Positions 62,128 to 64,000 of a stretch of 64,000 nt of DNA are shown here, in pieces. The stretch comes from Lentibacillus persicus. Lineage in GTDB: Bacteria > Bacillota > Bacilli > Bacillales > Amphibacillaceae. The DNA is taken from assembly GCF_900112705.1 (NCBI RefSeq), contig NZ_FOMR01000009.1, forward strand, positions 1 to 64,000. Direction: 5' to 3'. A program made the translations under genes and the position numbers. Each line of letters opens with the position of its first letter. Within the stretch, counting starts at the first letter, position 1. The notes below the pieces were generated by a model. That model was not told the origin of the DNA. It worked only from the letters and a program-made list of their open reading frames with translations, and made no database searches.

Positions 62128-63248
62128 CACATCCCGAATGGAATCGAATACCAATGGTTGACTTAAAAGAAGAGTTAAGGTTAATCAGAACCCCCCTGCT
62201 GGAAATAATGACCGAAGTATTAGACAGCGGTGACTATATTTTGGGGGAAAAAGGAAATCAATTTGAAAAATTAGCAGCCCAATATGTTGGAGCTTCCTAT
62301 GGGATTGGCGCAGCAAGCGGTACAGACGCTTTAGCACTGTCTCTGAAATCTTTGGACATTGGACCGGGGGATGAAGTCATCACAACGCCTTTCACCTTCT
62401 TTGCCACGGCAGAAGCAATTGCGCAAGTTGGTGCCAGACCGGTTTTCGCCGATATAGAGGAAAATACGTACAACATTGATCCAACCCATGTTGAAAAAGC
62501 CATAACACGAAAAACCAAGGCTATTATCGTCGTTCATTTGTATGGAAGATCTGCTAATATGAGGGAGATTATGCGGATTGCTGAGGACAATGATTTATTT
62601 GTGATAGAAGATGCCTGTCAAGCTATTGGAGCAGAATACGATGGTAAACGGGTCGGCGCGATTGGAGATATTGGCTGCTTCTCCTTCTTCCCGTCCAAAA
62701 ACCTTGGTGCATTCGGGGATGCCGGCCTGGTGACAACTAATCAAGAGGGGATTTATGAAAAAATCATGCATCTGCGCAATCATGGCAGCTTGGAAAAATA
62801 CCATCATGCAGCAATCGGTATGAACAGCAGGCTTGATGAAATACAGGCAGCGTTTCTACTTGTTAAATTATATTACTTGGACATTTTCCTGCATAAGCGG
62901 AAGGAAGCCGCCAACAGGTATACCGAGAACCTGCACCCTCTCCTGAAAACACCGCCGATTGCCCAAAACCGGAAGCACACCTTTCATCAATATTGCATCG
63001 AACTTGATAAACGGAACGAACTTGCTTCCGCCTTAGATCATCATGGGATTGATTCAGCTATTTATTATCCCGTTCCATTGCATTTGCAACCGGCTTTTGA
63101 TTATCTGGGCCTAAAAAAAGGTGACTTCCCAATTGCCGAAAGAACCGCCGAACGAATCTTGGGCATTCCAATCCATCCGATGCTATCGTTCCAGAAGCAG
63201 GATTATATTATTAAAACGATAAATGATTTTTTGGAGGACAATGGTTAG
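62124..63248 (+). CDS. DegT/DnrJ/EryC1/StrS sugar aminotransferase (WbpE-like)
   Basis: 374 aa PLP enzyme. IPMVDLKEEL at the N-terminus, SGTDALALSLKSL near residue 65, PFTFFATAEAIAQVGARPVFADI near 89, EDACQAIGAEYDGKRVG near 161 and the PLP lysine in SFFPSKNLGAFGDAGLV near 190. In WbpE the enzyme installs the 3-amino group of UDP-GlcNAc3NA; that role is inferred here from context. The TTG start overlaps the dehydrogenase stop (TTGA) with GGAGG upstream. Confidence 0.85.
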   Translation: MTHPEWNRIPMVDLKEELRLIRTPLLEIMTEVLDSGDYILGEKGNQFEKLAAQYVGASYGIGAASGTDALALSLKSLDIGPGDEVITTPFTFFATAEAIAQVGARPVFADIEENTYNIDPTHVEKAITRKTKAIIVVHLYGRSANMREIMRIAEDNDLFVIEDACQAIGAEYDGKRVGAIGDIGCFSFFPSKNLGAFGDAGLVTTNQEGIYEKIMHLRNHGSLEKYHHAAIGMNSRLDEIQAAFLLVKLYYLDIFLHKRKEAANRYTENLHPLLKTPPIAQNRKHTFHQYCIELDKRNELASALDHHGIDSAIYYPVPLHLQPAFDYLGLKKGDFPIAERTAERILGIPIHPMLSFQKQDYIIKTINDFLEDNG

Positions 63249-63267
63249 GAAATGGCCATTGTTCCTT
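63235..63267. terminator. Terminator between aminotransferase and GT2 genes
   Basis: GGACAATGG pairs with CCATTGTTCC around an 11-nt loop, followed by TTCCTTTATT; the genes converge. Confidence 0.7.
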
Positions 63268-63270
63268 CCT

Positions 63271-64000
63271 TTATTCAAGTGATTTTAAAAAGTCATGCCA
63301 GCTGGCAAGGTTTTGTTTGGTAATGCTTTCCTTATGTTCCCGTACATTGTACACAGTGAAATCCCAATATTGAAATGCCCCCTTTTTTAATAATCGGTTC
63401 AAAACACTGACATCTTCATAAAGCCGGCCATCTGCAAAATCGATCACCGGAAAGCCGCCTTCCTTTTTTAAGGAAGAAGTGCGATAGACCCGTGGCCCCA
63501 ATGGAAAACGATAGGACAAAAGGTCTTTTCTTCCTGCAATCGACGTTCCTTTAGCCAAACCTTTATACTGCACATCATCCTTTAATTGTTTCCATTTTCT
63601 TAAATTGCCGTACAATACCGAGCCGTCAGCCGAAAGATCAGCCAGCTGTTTTTTGATAACAGAAACAGCATCGGGATCAAGCCAATCATCAGCATCAAGT
63701 TCCAATACAAAACCTGACGTTACGTGTGGCAATACTGCGTTTAAAGCCCTTGCTTTCCCTCCATTTTTTTTGCTGAACACTTGCACCCGGGGGTTATCAC
63801 TGTACCGCTTTAACCGCTGCCGCGTATTATCCGTTGACCCATCATCCATAATCAGTAATTGTTCTGCTTGTTCATTTTGCATCAAACATGACGTAACTGC
63901 CGTTTCCACATATTTTTCCATATTGTAAGCGGCCATGATAATAGAAAGGCTGGGATGATCGGTATCCGCTTTTTCCAACTGGTATTTTTTGATAAATTTT
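63271..64000 (-). CDS. Family 2 glycosyltransferase, possibly 5'-truncated by the window edge
   Basis: At least 235 aa. GT2 motifs are present: SLSIIMAAYNMEKYVETAV, LLIMDDGSTDNTRQRL near residue 42, ELDADDWLDPDAV near 92 (DXD) and DFADGRLYEDVSVL near 176 (ED general base). A TTG at 63978 could be the start, but the frame is open to the window end (KKYQLEKADTDHP) and there is no ribosome site before the TTG, so the gene probably begins outside. It adds a fifth glycosyltransferase to the cluster. Confidence 0.8.
   Translation of the reverse strand, partial: KFIKKYQLEKADTDHPSLSIIMAAYNMEKYVETAVTSCLMQNEQAEQLLIMDDGSTDNTRQRLKRYSDNPRVQVFSKKNGGKARALNAVLPHVTSGFVLELDADDWLDPDAVSVIKKQLADLSADGSVLYGNLRKWKQLKDDVQYKGLAKGTSIAGRKDLLSYRFPLGPRVYRTSSLKKEGGFPVIDFADGRLYEDVSVLNRLLKKGAFQYWDFTVYNVREHKESITKQNLASWHDFLKSLE

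Overview
The window is about 64 kb of chromosome from a moderately halophilic, endospore-forming member of the Bacillaceae, of the Lentibacillus / Virgibacillus / Oceanobacillus kind. This rests on protein resemblance to Bacillus gene products (CwlK, HisZ with short HisG, YclNOPQ, YdaT, YkvI, AdeR-Ald, YfhC, CotX/CotV), strong AGGAGG-type ribosome binding sites, an ectoine uptake operon, acidic Ser/Glu/Asp-rich linkers on lipoproteins, and Bacillus-type Fur, sigma-B, sigma-K and T-box signals. No phage, plasmid, transposase or CRISPR is visible.

Layout. 0.1-3.9 kb: housekeeping genes (pyridoxine kinase, DUF456, PlsY-type acyltransferase, CwlK-type peptidase, extradiol dioxygenase). 4.4-7.7 kb: ehuBCDA ectoine/hydroxyectoine ABC importer. 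7.7-9.9 kb: murB, a DUF915 hydrolase, a DUF454 protein. 10.1-17.8 kb: complete histidine operon hisZGDBHAFIC, interrupted between hisB and hisH by a repeat-rich 168-bp insert. 17.9-22.7 kb: SurA-like lipoprotein and a Fur-controlled YclNOPQ-type siderophore importer. 22.9-30.8 kb: DsbA/FrnE, MBL hydrolase, YdaT (sigma-B-like promoter), isopentenyl-diphosphate isomerase, a Mesh1-like HD hydrolase, YkvI transporter, and the adeR-ald alanine dehydrogenase pair sharing a 20-bp site. 31.2-39.5 kb: Tag, rhodanese, PepT, VanY-type lipoprotein, fructosamine kinase, deaminase, a Fur-boxed nitroreductase and ddl. 39.6-46.8 kb: trpEGDCFBA behind two tandem tryptophan T-boxes. 47.1-47.3 kb: tRNA-Thr(CGU) and tRNA-Ser(CGA). 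47.6-49.9 kb: spore coat genes (CotW-like, CotX, CotV, two DUF2642 proteins). 50.0-64.0 kb: a glycan cluster.

The glycan cluster next to the coat genes is the most interesting part. It encodes homologues of all five steps (WbpA, B, E, D, I types) that turn UDP-GlcNAc into UDP-2,3-diacetamido-mannuronic acid, plus two SDR enzymes, five glycosyltransferases and a cytoplasmic protein with the C-terminal domain of heparan-type D-glucuronyl C5-epimerases. I infer a uronic-acid-rich spore surface polysaccharide made in the mother cell and tailored by C5 epimerisation.

Repeats are a second theme. Three copies of a dispersed element have a core that lies in either orientation relative to its flanks. 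A 20-bp minisatellite type occurs at two loci. A hairpin with a conserved loop sits once in the his operon and once between the two trp T-boxes. A 180-bp structured unit is tandemly duplicated in front of the glycan cluster.
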